Translations under genes and position numbers: made by a program
Shown here: piece by piece, positions 49,265 to 58,286 of the stretch
How positions within the stretch are numbered: position 1 is the first letter of the stretch
Layout of the letters: each line of letters begins with the position of its first letter
Notes under the pieces: model-generated
Seen by the model: only the letters and a program-made list of their open reading frames with translations
Told to the model about the DNA's origin: nothing
The model's database searches: none
Source of the DNA: Bradyrhizobium sp. KBS0727
GTDB lineage: Bacteria; Pseudomonadota; Alphaproteobacteria; Rhizobiales; Xanthobacteraceae
Direction of reading: 5' to 3'
Assembly: GCF_005937885.2 (NCBI RefSeq)
Contig: NZ_CP042176.1
Span: 6,257,501 to 6,321,500 of the forward strand
DNA length: 64,000 nucleotides

Positions 49265-49978
49265 TTACTTGCCCTCTACCGTGCCGGCCGGCTCGTCGCT
49301 GAGCCAGCGATAGATCACGCCGCCGAGCACGCCGCCGATCAGCGGTGCGATCCAGAACAGCCAGAGCTGCGCCAGCGCCCATCCACCGACGAACAGCGCC
49401 GGCCCGGTGCTGCGCGCCGGGTTCACCGAGGTGTTGGTGACGGGGATGCTGACGAGATGGATCATCACCAGCGCCAATCCGATCGCCAGCGGCGCAAAGC
49501 CCGCGGGCGCCTTGCCGTGAGTGGCACCCATAATGATGAACAGGAACATCATGGTCATCACCACCTCGGTGATGAAGCAGGCCACCAGGCTGTATCCACC
49601 GGGTGAATGGGCGTCATAGCCATTCGACGCAAAACCCTTGGTGACATCGAATCCGGCAGCGCCACTTGCGATCACATAGAGCAGCGCGGCGGCGACGATC
49701 GCCCCAACGACCTGTGCAATCACATAGGGCAGGATCTGGCCGGCCGGAAAACGCCCGCCCGCGGCAAGGCCGACCGTCACGGCAGGATTGAGATGGCAAC
49801 CCGACACATGGCCGATCGCATAAGCCATCGTCACGACGCTCAGGCCGAACGCCAGCGACACGCCGACCAGGCCGATACCGACCTGCGGAAAGCCCGCAGC
49901 GATGACGGCGCTGCCGCAACCCGCAAAGGTAAGCCAAAAGGTTCCGATCGCCTCGGCGGCATATTTTTTGGCATTCAT
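49265..49978 (-). CDS. aqpZ: Aquaporin Z
   Basis: 237 residues from ATG 49978. Six membrane helices and two half-helices carry the NPA motifs HLNPAVTVG and SVNPARSTG. The selectivity Arg follows the second NPA, and the aromatic/His filter positions look water-selective rather than glycerol-type. It conducts water through the inner membrane. Convergent with purK, 22 bp apart, and divergent from rpsU. The extracellular loop GFDVTKGFASNGYDAHSPGG is typical of AqpZ. Confidence 0.95.
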   Translation of the reverse strand: MNAKKYAAEAIGTFWLTFAGCGSAVIAAGFPQVGIGLVGVSLAFGLSVVTMAYAIGHVSGCHLNPAVTVGLAAGGRFPAGQILPYVIAQVVGAIVAAALLYVIASGAAGFDVTKGFASNGYDAHSPGGYSLVACFITEVVMTMMFLFIIMGATHGKAPAGFAPLAIGLALVMIHLVSIPVTNTSVNPARSTGPALFVGGWALAQLWLFWIAPLIGGVLGGVIYRWLSDEPAGTVEGK

Positions 49979-50169
49979 TGGTCGCCTCCCCGTGCTGCTT
50001 TTTAAATCGTTGGAACTAACTAGTAACGGCCCCGCAGAAGATATCCAACCCGCTGAATCGGGGGCGTACGGGCCGAATTTGTTTGAATTTCGTGCCTTTC
50101 CTTGGCTCAAATCCGCCTTCTCAGGTGGACATTCCCGAATTTGTCTGGTACATCGCCGCCCTCAGGGTT

Positions 50170-50195
50170 AAGGGCTAGGCCTTTTGCCAGCCCTT
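50170..50195 (+). promoter_or_regulatory. Stem-loop in the rpsU leader
   Basis: AAGGGCT-a-GGC-ctttt-GCC-AGCCCTT, a perfect 10-bp stem with one bulged A, ends 45 nt before the rpsU start. No T tract follows, so it is not an obvious terminator. It could stabilise the messenger or control translation. Confidence 0.5.
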
Positions 50196-50240
50196 TGCTT
50201 TACCAGAATTCCTATCCGATCAATTGAAAGAGGATGCCGC

Positions 50241-50546
50241 GTGCAGGTTCTCGTCCGCGATAACAATGTCGACCAAGCTCTCAAGGCGCTGAAGAAGAAG
50301 ATGCAGCGCGAGGGTATTTTCCGCGAGATGAAGCTCCGCGGCCATTACGAAAAGCCGTCCGAAAAGAAGGCCCGTGAAAAGGCCGAAGCCGTGCGCCGCG
50401 CGCGCAAGCTGGCCCGCAAGAAGCTGCAGCGCGAAGGCCTGCTGCCGATGAAGCCGAAGCCGGTGTTCGGCGCTGGTCCCGGTGGCGAGCGCGGTGCTGC
50501 CGCCGGCGGCCGTGGTGGCCCGGGTGCAGGTCGCCCGCCGCGCTGA
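50241..50546 (+). CDS. rpsU: 30S ribosomal protein S21
   Basis: 101 residues from GTG 50241, with AGAGGA nine bases upstream. The conserved S21 core VQVLVRDNNVDQALKALKKK, REMKLRGHYEKPSEKKAR and the basic ARKLARKK helix are present. A glycine/arginine-rich tail of about 30 residues (GGERGAAAGGRGGPGAGRP) extends the usual 70-residue protein, as in other Bradyrhizobium relatives. S21 sits near the anti-Shine-Dalgarno on the small subunit. A strong terminator follows. Confidence 0.96.
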   Translation: MQVLVRDNNVDQALKALKKKMQREGIFREMKLRGHYEKPSEKKAREKAEAVRRARKLARKKLQREGLLPMKPKPVFGAGPGGERGAAAGGRGGPGAGRPPR

Positions 50547-50571
50547 ACAGTTACGCGGATCTTGAAATACG

Positions 50572-50603
50572 ATAACGCGGGCCTTGCGCCCGCGTTATTT
50601 TTT
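50572..50603 (+). terminator. Intrinsic terminator of rpsU
   Basis: Stem AACGCGGGC / GCCCGCGTT with a 5-nt loop, followed by ATTTTTTT. Ends 57 bp after the rpsU stop. Confidence 0.88.
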
Positions 50604-50728
50604 GGTGCCACGCGATCCTGCGCGGTTTCCGTCCGCAAAGCCCGTTCCAGCTCTTGCTGCCATAGCCGCTGATGCATTTTGCGCTACGGCGGGTTACCAA
50701 TGCCGGATTAGCGCGAGCATTTCCCGTA

Positions 50729-51385
50729 ATGGCCCACCCGGCGCCCCCGCCCTCCTCCGGAGTTTTGCGTTTCCGGCGCCACGCGCCGGCGCCGGGCATT
50801 TTGGTGGCGATGATATGTTCGCTGCCGCTTGGCGGCTGCTCGTTCGATCTCGGATCGTGGGGATCGGACAAGGAAAAGCCGCAGCAGCAGGCCGAGCCAA
50901 AACCTGCCGACAATACCGGCGCCCTCAGCGTTGCCGACGCCCAGGGCTACGCGATGCGCGGCCAGGTCCTCGCCAAATCCGGCAAGAACGAAGAAGCGCT
51001 TGCGGAATTCGATCGGGCGCTCGCGGTCGATCCCTACAACGTGCCGGCGCTCTACGGCCGCGGCCTGATCCATCAGGGCGCAAAGGAACATCAGCAGGCG
51101 ATCGAGGACTTTACCGCGGCCAATGGCCTGTCGCCGCAGAAGGCCGAGCCGCTGCTGGCCCGCGCGAACAGCTACTTCGCACTCGACAAGGTCAAGGAAG
51201 CGGTCGTCGATCTCGACGAGGCGGTGCAGGCTGACCCGAACAGTGCAGCAGCCTGGTCAGCCCGTGGCGCCGCCTATGAGCGGCTGGGCGACAAGGTCAA
51301 CGCGTCCGCTTCCTACAACCGCGCACTCGCGCTGCGCCCGAGAGACGAAGCCGCGCGAAACGGCCTCGCGCGCACCGGCGGCTAG
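50729..51385 (+). CDS. TPR lipoprotein
   Basis: 218 residues from ATG 50729 (an in-frame ATG at 50672 is possible). A signal with lipobox PLGGC places the lipidated Cys at about residue 37. Three to four TPR units follow: AQGYAMRGQVLAKSGKNEEA, LAEFDRALAVDPYNVPALYG, VDLDEAVQADPNSAAAWSARG and RALALRPRDEAARNGLAR. Probably a periplasmic lipoprotein acting as a scaffold, as many envelope TPR proteins are. It stands alone after rpsU. Confidence 0.85.
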   Translation: MAHPAPPPSSGVLRFRRHAPAPGILVAMICSLPLGGCSFDLGSWGSDKEKPQQQAEPKPADNTGALSVADAQGYAMRGQVLAKSGKNEEALAEFDRALAVDPYNVPALYGRGLIHQGAKEHQQAIEDFTAANGLSPQKAEPLLARANSYFALDKVKEAVVDLDEAVQADPNSAAAWSARGAAYERLGDKVNASASYNRALALRPRDEAARNGLARTGG

Positions 51386-51394
51386 TTCTGATTC

Positions 51395-51533
51395 TCGGCG
51401 CGTTGTCTTCACGCGAACCGGTGACCACCCTCGGATCAAGTCCGACGGCATGCTTCGCTTAAAGCGCGATAGCTCTTGTTCTCGACGCGTTTTCTTTACG
51501 CGAACCGGAAACCACTTCGCTCGAAAACGCTAC
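51395..51533 (-). repeat. Interspersed palindromic repeat, family A copy 6 (tandem)
   Basis: Two units follow each other: cgcgttgtcttcacgcgaac with cggtgaccaccctcgg, then cgacgcgttttctttacgcg with gaaaccacttcgctcgaaaa. The second is nearly complete, the first diverged. They lie between two convergent genes. Confidence 0.75.
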
Positions 51534-51540
51534 GTCTGGA

Positions 51541-52518
51541 TTACTTCGGCAGGACGGCGTGGAAGAGGGATTTCGCCGTCGACAGCATGTCTTCGGCAAC
51601 CGCCGAGGTCCGCTCGCGCACGGACGGCTCCGCGGCCTCGGCACGAAGGTCGAGCGGCCGGGAAACCGGAATCTCGGCCGGCGGTGTCGGACGGCTCGGA
51701 TCGGCGGACCCGGCATTGGCCGCGTAAGGCGGCCGCGGCTGTGACGATCCCTGACCATAGGCATCCGCCGGCGGCGCCGAAACCATGATCGGCGGCGGCA
51801 GCGGCCGCACGGCAGGCCCGGCCGTCGCAGGCGCCGTCACGACGCGGGGCGCATCGACGGCACGTGAAGCCTCACGTGAGGTCTCTTGCACACGCGGTGA
51901 GGCGTCGCCATTGCCGCGCAGACGCTCGATGGCGGCGCGCGCCAGGTCGTTGGCATCGCGGCGCTCTTCCGGCACAACGGCGGCCTCGACCGGCGGTACA
52001 GGTGCAGGCGCGGCCGCAACCGGGGCGGCGGCAGGCGTGACGGGCTGCACCAGCGACGGCAGCACGACCCTTACTTTTTCTTTTTCACGTTCTTTTTCAC
52101 GCGGCGCGGCCGCGTGACGGCGCGGATCGGCGGGAATGCTGGCGGTCTCGACGGGGGCATCGGCGGATTTTACGTCAGCCTTCGCCTCGGCCTTATCCTT
52201 GTCTTGCGCCTTTTCGACCACCGTCGGCCGTTCGGCGGCGGTCCTTTCCATCAGGCTCTTCTCGGAAACGCCCTTGGCCTTGACCCCCGCAGCCGGGAGA
52301 TTGCCGACGTCCGCGGCCTCGGCCGGCTTCGCGTCAGCAGCCTTGCTCTCGCCCTTGGGCTCGACCCCCTTGGGGTCAGCAGCCGACACGGCGGCCGCGA
52401 CAGGGGCGTCGGCGCCCGGCTTGGTCACGATGTAATGGTTGACGATGTACGCCCCGATGATCGTCGCCGCCACCGAGGGCAGGATGTCCAACGCAAATTT
52501 CTTCAGGTAATTCAGCAT
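51541..52518 (-). CDS. Membrane-anchored low-complexity protein
   Basis: 325 residues from ATG 52518 with GGGGAG upstream. One N-terminal membrane helix (about 10-30, ILPSVAATIIGAYIVNHYIV) is followed by about 290 residues rich in Ala, Pro, Glu and Lys (KADVKSADAPVETASIPADP, PPREKEREKEK-like stretches), predicted disordered. The last 25 residues (SVRERTSAVAEDMLSTAKSLFHAVLPK overall, helical) may be a docking segment. No family is recognised. The design suggests a periplasmic tether or scaffold. Confidence 0.7.
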   Translation of the reverse strand: MLNYLKKFALDILPSVAATIIGAYIVNHYIVTKPGADAPVAAAVSAADPKGVEPKGESKAADAKPAEAADVGNLPAAGVKAKGVSEKSLMERTAAERPTVVEKAQDKDKAEAKADVKSADAPVETASIPADPRRHAAAPREKEREKEKVRVVLPSLVQPVTPAAAPVAAAPAPVPPVEAAVVPEERRDANDLARAAIERLRGNGDASPRVQETSREASRAVDAPRVVTAPATAGPAVRPLPPPIMVSAPPADAYGQGSSQPRPPYAANAGSADPSRPTPPAEIPVSRPLDLRAEAAEPSVRERTSAVAEDMLSTAKSLFHAVLPK

Positions 52519-52680
52519 TCCGGCCACTCCCCGCGTGTCCTTGATGCGGGAACTTCTGGGCATATTGAGGGATCAACTGCGACGGATCGGTGGCAATTGG
52601 CCTATCCCCGCAACGTTTCGTGTAGTTGGAGGCTGCTCCCGGGATGTGACGCCGGCCCCTCGACGCCGGTCGGAGGCGGG

Positions 52681-52965
52681 TCAGGGCTTCAGTTCGACCT
52701 CCAGAAACACGATCTCGGTCGCGGTCTCGTTGAGCACGTCGTGCTGGACGCCGGCTTTGCGGAAATAGGACTTTCCGACCCCGAGCTGCGCCTTGGAGCG
52801 TTCGCCATTGGGCGCCACGATGGTCATCTCGCCCGCGGTCACCGGCACGATCACGTAGTCCATGCCATGGGTGTGATGGCCGGTCGCGCTGCCGGGCGCG
52901 AGCCGCCATTCGGTGACGCGGACTTCGGGGGTGTCGACCTGAACGTCGGATTTGGCGCTGAGCAT
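52681..52965 (-). CDS. Small cupin-domain protein
   Basis: 94 residues from ATG 52965 with GGAGT upstream. A single cupin: EWRLAPGSATGHHTHGMDYVIVPV supplies two His and a further acidic/aromatic position for metal, and KSYFRKAGVQHDVLNET gives the third His. Likely binds a divalent metal and a small ligand; enzyme or sensor role unknown. It follows the antiporter gene by 46 bp on the same strand and may be cotranscribed. Confidence 0.85.
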   Translation of the reverse strand: MLSAKSDVQVDTPEVRVTEWRLAPGSATGHHTHGMDYVIVPVTAGEMTIVAPNGERSKAQLGVGKSYFRKAGVQHDVLNETATEIVFLEVELKP

Positions 52966-53011
52966 CGTGGGGTACTCCAGGTAATTTCCGAGAAGTGCGA
53001 TTTCCGGGACG

Positions 53012-54109
53012 TTACGGCACGAATACCATGAACAGGAACACGGCAAACACCACCATATGCACCAGCCCGAACAGGATGTTGGTGCGGCCGGTGCCAAAGG
53101 TGAGCATGCTGATGATGAAGGTCAGCACCAGCAGCACCATCTCCTGGGCGTTGAGCCCGAGTACCAGTTGCTTGTCGAGCGTGTAGGCCGCGACCGCCAC
53201 CGCGGGCACGGTCAGCCCGATGGTGGCGAGCGAGGAGCCCAGTGCGAGGTTGATGCTCTTCTGAAGATCGTTCCTGCGGGCGGCGGTAACGGCCGCGACG
53301 CCCTCCGGCAGCAGGATCAGCAGCGCTACCACCACGCCGGCAAAGGCCGGCGGCGCACCAATGCTGGCAATGGTGATATCGACCACCAGCGAGAATTTCT
53401 TTGCCAGCAGCACCACCGCCAGCAGCGAGACCAGCAGCAGCGCAATACTCACGACCAGCATCCGGTTCGAGAGCTGTGATCCTTCGGTCGAGGCATCGGC
53501 GGCTTCGTTGATGAAATAATCGCGATGCCGGATGGTCTGGGTGTAGAGAAAAACGCCGTAGAGAAGCAGCGTCACGACACTGACGAAGCCGAGCTGGGCT
53601 GCCGAATAGATCGGCCCGGGCGCCGTCAGGGCGTAATTGGGCATGATCAGCGTGATCGTCGCCATCACGAACAACACGCTGAGATACAGGTTGGTGCCCG
53701 AGACCTGGAAATCCTGCTCCTTGAAGCGTAGCCCGCCAATGAAGATGCAGAGGCCGACGAGGCCGTTGCACACGATCATGACAACCGCGAACACGGTGTC
53801 GCGGGCCAGCGCCGGCACCGGCTTGTCGCCGAGCATGATGGTGGCGATCAATGCGACCTCGATGATGGTGACGGCGAGCGTCAACAGCAGCGTGCCATAG
53901 GGCTCGCCGATCCGCTCGGCGATGACCTCGGCATGATGCACGGCCGCGAACACCGTCCCGAACAGGATCGACAGCAGCACGGCCGCGAACACCAACCCGG
54001 CCGCCGATGGCGTGAATGTCAATCCAAGGCCGGTGGCGACGGCAAAGAGAGCGACCGCAAGGGCTGGAAATATCCACGCCGATTTCGGCATCGGTCCGTG
54101 TGCGCTCAT
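53012..54109 (-). CDS. Calcium/sodium-proton antiporter (ChaA family)
   Basis: 365 residues with about 11 membrane helices. The two inverted CaCA alpha-repeats are GEPYGTLLLTLAVTIIEVAL and LPEGVAAVTAARRNDLQKSI / LALGSSLATIGLTVP, each with the acidic residue that carries cation and proton. An acidic loop is not obvious. Such exchangers export Ca2+ or Na+/K+ against protons. Start MSAHGPMPKSAWIF at ATG 54109. It lies downstream of a hydrolase and upstream of a cupin, all on one strand. Confidence 0.9.
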   Translation of the reverse strand: MSAHGPMPKSAWIFPALAVALFAVATGLGLTFTPSAAGLVFAAVLLSILFGTVFAAVHHAEVIAERIGEPYGTLLLTLAVTIIEVALIATIMLGDKPVPALARDTVFAVVMIVCNGLVGLCIFIGGLRFKEQDFQVSGTNLYLSVLFVMATITLIMPNYALTAPGPIYSAAQLGFVSVVTLLLYGVFLYTQTIRHRDYFINEAADASTEGSQLSNRMLVVSIALLLVSLLAVVLLAKKFSLVVDITIASIGAPPAFAGVVVALLILLPEGVAAVTAARRNDLQKSINLALGSSLATIGLTVPAVAVAAYTLDKQLVLGLNAQEMVLLVLTFIISMLTFGTGRTNILFGLVHMVVFAVFLFMVFVP

Positions 54110-54163
54110 GCGATCAATCCCTCAAAGGCCCGTGAATGGACGATGCAACCACCATAGCAGACG

Positions 54164-54970
54164 TCAGCCGCTTGCAGCGTCGACGAATCGACGCGCGGTT
54201 TCAACCGCGCCGAAATTGTCGAGATCATTGTGGCTGCCTTCCGGAAAGCGGACGAACCGCTTCGGTTCATTCGCCAGCGCAAACAGCCGTTCGCCGAAGC
54301 GGATGGGAATGGTGGCATCGCGCCCGCCATGCATGAACAGGGAGGAAACCTTGACCCCTGCAATCCGCGCATCTGAACGGAACGGGTCCCGCAGCACCAG
54401 CCGCACCGGCGCGAACCAGAAGGCGGCGGCGGCCACGTCCGCGATCGAGCTATAGGGCGCCTCCAGGATCAGCCGCGCGACCTTCTGTTCGGCCGCCAGC
54501 GCCACCGCAACGCCGGTGCCAAGCGAGAAACCCCAGACCACAATCCGCTCAGTGCCATAGAGGGCGGCCGTAAAGTCATAGGCGGCTGCCGCATCCATCA
54601 ACAGTCCGCGCTCGCTTGGCTGCCCGCTCGAGCCGGCATAGCCGCGATAGGACAGTGCAACGACGCCGGTGCCGTCGGAAATCAGGTCGTGAAAGCGGCC
54701 GAAGAAGCCGGCGAGAAAATCGCCGTTGCCGTGGAAGTAGAGCACGACCGGATGGCCGGGCTTTGCCGGGACGTGCCAGACGATGACCTTCTCACCGTCT
54801 GCCGTGCCCAGCACATGCTCTTCCGCTTCGCCAAAGCCCGCCTGCTGCGGCGACGTGCGCACAACGGTCGGAACCGGAAACAGGAACGAGCGCTGCGCAA
54901 AGAACAGCACAACGAGACCGACGGCATAACCGACCGAAACGACAATCAGGAGCCATTTCAGGACGGTCAT
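54164..54970 (-). CDS. Membrane-anchored alpha/beta hydrolase
   Basis: 268 residues. An N-terminal helix (about 4-25, LKWLLIVVSVGYAVGLVVLF) anchors it. The hydrolase core has the oxyanion segment VVLYFHGNGD, nucleophile elbow GFSLGTGVA, the Asp in MHGGRDATIP and the His in EGSHNDLDNF, so all catalytic residues are present, unlike the protein at 14951. Resembles the ABHD13/YfhR-type serine hydrolases. Encoded 24 bp after pntB on the same strand; likely in the same operon. Confidence 0.88.
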   Translation of the reverse strand: MTVLKWLLIVVSVGYAVGLVVLFFAQRSFLFPVPTVVRTSPQQAGFGEAEEHVLGTADGEKVIVWHVPAKPGHPVVLYFHGNGDFLAGFFGRFHDLISDGTGVVALSYRGYAGSSGQPSERGLLMDAAAAYDFTAALYGTERIVVWGFSLGTGVAVALAAEQKVARLILEAPYSSIADVAAAAFWFAPVRLVLRDPFRSDARIAGVKVSSLFMHGGRDATIPIRFGERLFALANEPKRFVRFPEGSHNDLDNFGAVETARRFVDAASG

Positions 54971-54994
54971 CAGTCCCGTCCGCAGGTCAAAACC

Positions 54995-56395
54995 TTACAT
55001 CGCCTTGACGATGCTCTCGGTGACCTTCTTGGCGTCGCCGAGCAGCATCATGGTGTTGTCGCGGTAGAACAGGGGATTGTCGATGCCGGCATAGCCCGAA
55101 GCCAGCGAGCGCTTGATGAACATCACGGTGCCGGCCTTCCAGACCTGCAGCACCGGCATGCCGTAGATCGGCGAGCTCTTGTCTTCCTCGGCGGCCGGGT
55201 TGGTGACGTCGTTGGCGCCGATCACGAAGGCGATATCCGCCTGCGCGAATTCGGAGTTGATGTCCTCGAGTTCGAACACCTCGTCATAGGGCACGTTGGC
55301 TTCCGCCAGCAGCACGTTCATGTGGCCAGGCATGCGGCCGGCGACAGGGTGAATCGCGTACTTCACCTCGACGCCTTCCTTCTTCAGGATGTCGCCCATT
55401 TCGCGCAGCGCGTGCTGGGCCTGCGCCACCGCCATGCCGTAGCCGGGCACGATGATGACCTTCTGCGCATTCTTCATGATGAACGCCGCATCGTCGGCCG
55501 AACCGAGCTTGACGGGCTTCTGTTCACCGCCGCCACCGCCGCCCGCCGCCGCGGTCTCACCGCCGAAGCCGCCGAGGATGACCGAGATGAAGGAACGGTT
55601 CATCGCGTGGCACATGATGTAGGACAGGATCGCGCCGGAAGAACCGACCAGCGCGCCGGTGATGATCAGCGCCGAATTGCCGAGCGTGAAGCCGATGCCG
55701 GCCGCGGCCCAGCCGGAATAGGAATTCAGCATCGAGATCACGACCGGCATGTCGGCGCCGCCGATCGGAATGATCATCAGCACGCCGAGCGCCAGCGCGA
55801 TGATGGTGATCAGCCAGAAGTCGAGCGCGCTGCCCGACATCACGAGGCCGACGATGAAGAACACCAGCGCCAGCGCCAGCGCGATGTTGATGTAATGACG
55901 CCCTGGCAGGATGATCGGCGCGCCGCTCATCCGTGCCGACAGTTTCAGGAACGCGATCACCGAGCCGGTAAACGTCAGCGCGCCGATGGCGACGCCGAGC
56001 GACATTTCGACCAGGCTCTGGGCATGGATGTGGCCGGGCGTGCCGATGTCGAAGGCTTCGGGCGCGTAGAACGCGCCGGCGGCGACCAGCACCGCGGCCA
56101 TGCCGACCAGCGAGTGGAAGGCAGCGACCAGTTCCGGCATCGAGGTCATCGGCACCCGGCGCGCAATCACGGCGCCGATCGAGCCGCCGATGGCGATGCC
56201 GAGAACGACCAGGATCCAGGCGACACTGTCGGCCGGCGGATGGCTGGCGAGGGTGGTCACCACCGCAATGCCCATGCCGACCATGCCGAAGAAGTTGCCC
56301 TGCCGGGAGCTGGCCGGACTGGACAGCCCGCGCAGCGACAGGATGAACAGCACACCCGCCACGAGATAAAGAACAGCTGCCAGATTGGCGTTCAT
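54995..56395 (-). CDS. pntB: NAD(P) transhydrogenase subunit beta
   Basis: 466 residues. It contains the C-terminal membrane helices and the NADP-binding domain III of the proton-translocating transhydrogenase, which reduces NADP with NADH using the proton gradient. Membrane part about 1-270; the NADP domain about 285-466 with VIIVPGYGMAVAQAQHALRE, HPVAGRMPGHMNVLLAEANV and GANDVTNPAAEEDKSSPIYG, all family signatures. A Gly-rich linker (AAAGGGGGGEQ) connects them. It ends the pntAA-pntAB-pntB series. Confidence 0.97.
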   Translation of the reverse strand: MNANLAAVLYLVAGVLFILSLRGLSSPASSRQGNFFGMVGMGIAVVTTLASHPPADSVAWILVVLGIAIGGSIGAVIARRVPMTSMPELVAAFHSLVGMAAVLVAAGAFYAPEAFDIGTPGHIHAQSLVEMSLGVAIGALTFTGSVIAFLKLSARMSGAPIILPGRHYINIALALALVFFIVGLVMSGSALDFWLITIIALALGVLMIIPIGGADMPVVISMLNSYSGWAAAGIGFTLGNSALIITGALVGSSGAILSYIMCHAMNRSFISVILGGFGGETAAAGGGGGGEQKPVKLGSADDAAFIMKNAQKVIIVPGYGMAVAQAQHALREMGDILKKEGVEVKYAIHPVAGRMPGHMNVLLAEANVPYDEVFELEDINSEFAQADIAFVIGANDVTNPAAEEDKSSPIYGMPVLQVWKAGTVMFIKRSLASGYAGIDNPLFYRDNTMMLLGDAKKVTESIVKAM

Positions 56396-56448
56396 CTCAG
56401 GTCCCCATTGTCTTCGTCACCACGAGGTGCACGCCTATCACTCGTCAT

Positions 56449-56766
56449 TTACCTGGCCTTCTTCTTGTACATCGCCAGCATGCGCTGGGTGACAAGGAAG
56501 CCGCCGAAAATATTCACGCAGGCGAAGATCAGCGCGATGAAGCCGAAGCCCCGCGCCCAGCCCGAGCCGCTCGAAATCATGCCGACGCCGACCGCGAGCA
56601 GCGCGCCGACCACGATCACCGAGGAGATCGCATTCGTCACCGACATCAGCGGCGTATGCAGCGCCGGGGTCACCGACCAGACCACGAAATAGCCGACGAA
56701 CACCGCGAGGACAAAAATCGACAGCCGGAATACAAAGGGATCGACGACTTGGGCGATGTGCTCCAT
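56449..56766 (-). CDS. pntAB: NAD(P) transhydrogenase subunit alpha, part 2
   Basis: 105 residues from ATG 56766. Three to four membrane helices (FRLSIFVLAVFVGYFVVWSV, SVIVVGALLAVGVGMI, GFGFIALIFACVNIFGGF). It is the separate short membrane part of the alpha subunit, typical for the three-gene form in alphaproteobacteria; in E. coli it is fused to PntA. Eleven bases after the pntAA stop. Confidence 0.95.
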   Translation of the reverse strand: MEHIAQVVDPFVFRLSIFVLAVFVGYFVVWSVTPALHTPLMSVTNAISSVIVVGALLAVGVGMISSGSGWARGFGFIALIFACVNIFGGFLVTQRMLAMYKKKAR

Positions 56767-56777
56767 GGCTTCTCTCC

Positions 56778-57905
56778 TTACGCTTTCGGCTGGAAGTTCG
56801 GGTGGATGACGGCGCCGTCCTTGGTGAGCGCGGTGGCTTTCACCAGTTCGTCGTCCCAATTGACCGCGAGCGTCTTGTTGGGCTTGTCGATCATGGTCTC
56901 GATGAAGTTAAACAGGTTGCGCGCGTAAAGGCTGGAGGCGGATTGCGCCACCCGGCCCGCGACATTGGTGTAACCGACGATCTTGATGCCGCCGACATCC
57001 GCGACCTCACCGGCCTTGGCACCCTCGACATTGCCGCCGCGCTCGACGGCAAGGTCGACCAGCACCGAACCGGGCTTCATCGACTTCACCATCTCGGCGC
57101 TGACGAGTTTTGGCGCCGGCCGGCCCGGGATCAGGGCGGTCGTGATCACGATGTCCTGTTTCTTGACGTGCTCGGCGGTGAGCGCGGCCTGCTTGGCCTG
57201 GTATTCTTTCGACATTTCCTTGGCGTAGCCGCCGGCGGTCTGGGCGTTCTTGAATTCCTCGTCCTCGACCGCGAGGAATTTGGCGCCGAGCGATTCAACC
57301 TGCTCCTTGGTTGCCGGCCGCACGTCGGTCGCGGTGACGACGGCACCTAGCCGTCGCGCCGTTGCAATCGCCTGCAGGCCGGCAACGCCGACGCCCATGA
57401 CGAAGACTTTTGCCGCCGGAATGGTGCCGGCCGCGGTCATCATCATCGGAAAGGCGCGGCCAAAGGCCTCGGCTGCCTCGATCACGGCGCGGTAACCCGC
57501 AAGGTTGGCCTGACTCGACAACACGTCCATCACCTGCGCGCGGGTGATGCGCGGCATCAATTCCATCGCAAACGCCGAAATGCCGGCATCCGCCATCGCC
57601 TTCAGCGCAGCATCGTTGCCATAGGGATCCATGATGGCGATGACCAGCGCGCCGCGCTTGTACTGCGCAAGCTCCGAGGCCTCGGGCCGCTTCACCTTGA
57701 TGATGATGTCGGCGTCCTTCAGGGCGTCGGCGCTGACGGTGGCGCCGACCGCGGTGAATTCGGAGTCCGGCAGGCCCGACTTGATGCCCGCGCCCGGCTC
57801 GATCGCGATATCGACGCCCAACGCCTTGAATTTCTTCACGGTGTCGGGGGAAGCGGCGACCCGCGGTTCGGACGGATCGATTTCCTTGGCAACGGCAATC
57901 TTCAT
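56778..57905 (-). CDS. pntAA: NAD(P) transhydrogenase subunit alpha, part 1
   Basis: 375 residues. Soluble NAD-binding domain I, related to alanine dehydrogenase: KEIDPSEPRVAASPDTVKK at the start, SSQANLAGYRAVIEAA, FVMGVGVAGLQAIATARRLGA (Rossmann loop) and VLVDLAVERGGNVEG. It presents NADH to the membrane-bound part. First gene of the operon, with the cytochrome oxidase subunit IV gene 133 bp upstream on the same strand. Confidence 0.97.
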   Translation of the reverse strand: MKIAVAKEIDPSEPRVAASPDTVKKFKALGVDIAIEPGAGIKSGLPDSEFTAVGATVSADALKDADIIIKVKRPEASELAQYKRGALVIAIMDPYGNDAALKAMADAGISAFAMELMPRITRAQVMDVLSSQANLAGYRAVIEAAEAFGRAFPMMMTAAGTIPAAKVFVMGVGVAGLQAIATARRLGAVVTATDVRPATKEQVESLGAKFLAVEDEEFKNAQTAGGYAKEMSKEYQAKQAALTAEHVKKQDIVITTALIPGRPAPKLVSAEMVKSMKPGSVLVDLAVERGGNVEGAKAGEVADVGGIKIVGYTNVAGRVAQSASSLYARNLFNFIETMIDKPNKTLAVNWDDELVKATALTKDGAVIHPNFQPKA

Positions 57906-58038
57906 GGGCCCTCCGGCGGCGCGAGAAGCGCGCGCGCAAGCAAACTAGCGTTATTTCCGCCAGCCAGGATACCGGTTTCGCAACCGGACGAGATGCAAAT
58001 TTTCAGATCGCGCCCTCATTGGCAGCGCAGGGAGGGGG

Positions 58039-58191
58039 TCAGGTCAGGAAATAGCCCATCAGGGCAACGATGATGACAACGGCCACAGTGCCATATTTGA
58101 CCAGCATGATGAAGCCTTCGTAGGTCTGCTCATGGGCCGGATAGTCGTTGCCGTCGGCGGTGGTGTAGGCAACTTCGTTATGATCAGCCAT
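58039..58191 (-). CDS. aa3-type cytochrome c oxidase subunit IV (50 aa)
   Basis: MADHNEVAYTTADGNDYPAH, then EQTYEGFIMLVKYGTVAVVI and a single membrane helix ending GYFLT. This is the conserved bacterial aa3-oxidase subunit IV pattern: a short acidic head with HEQTYEGF and one helix. Its place beside pntAA is common in this bacterial group. It probably stabilises the oxidase in the inner membrane. The other oxidase subunits are not in this window. Confidence 0.88.
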   Translation of the reverse strand: MADHNEVAYTTADGNDYPAHEQTYEGFIMLVKYGTVAVVIIVALMGYFLT

Positions 58192-58286
58192 CGGTGTCCC
58201 CAGTCAAAGATCGGATTCCAGCGTCGAAATAGCGCAAAGCGCCTGCAAGGGCAACGCCGGACGGGGCCGGATTCCCGCTTATCGGG

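Noticed and set aside
54689..56692. 667-codon open frame opposite pntB and the hydrolase
   Set aside because: Crosses two genes and an intergenic gap on the other strand; His/Arg/Asp-rich without any motif.
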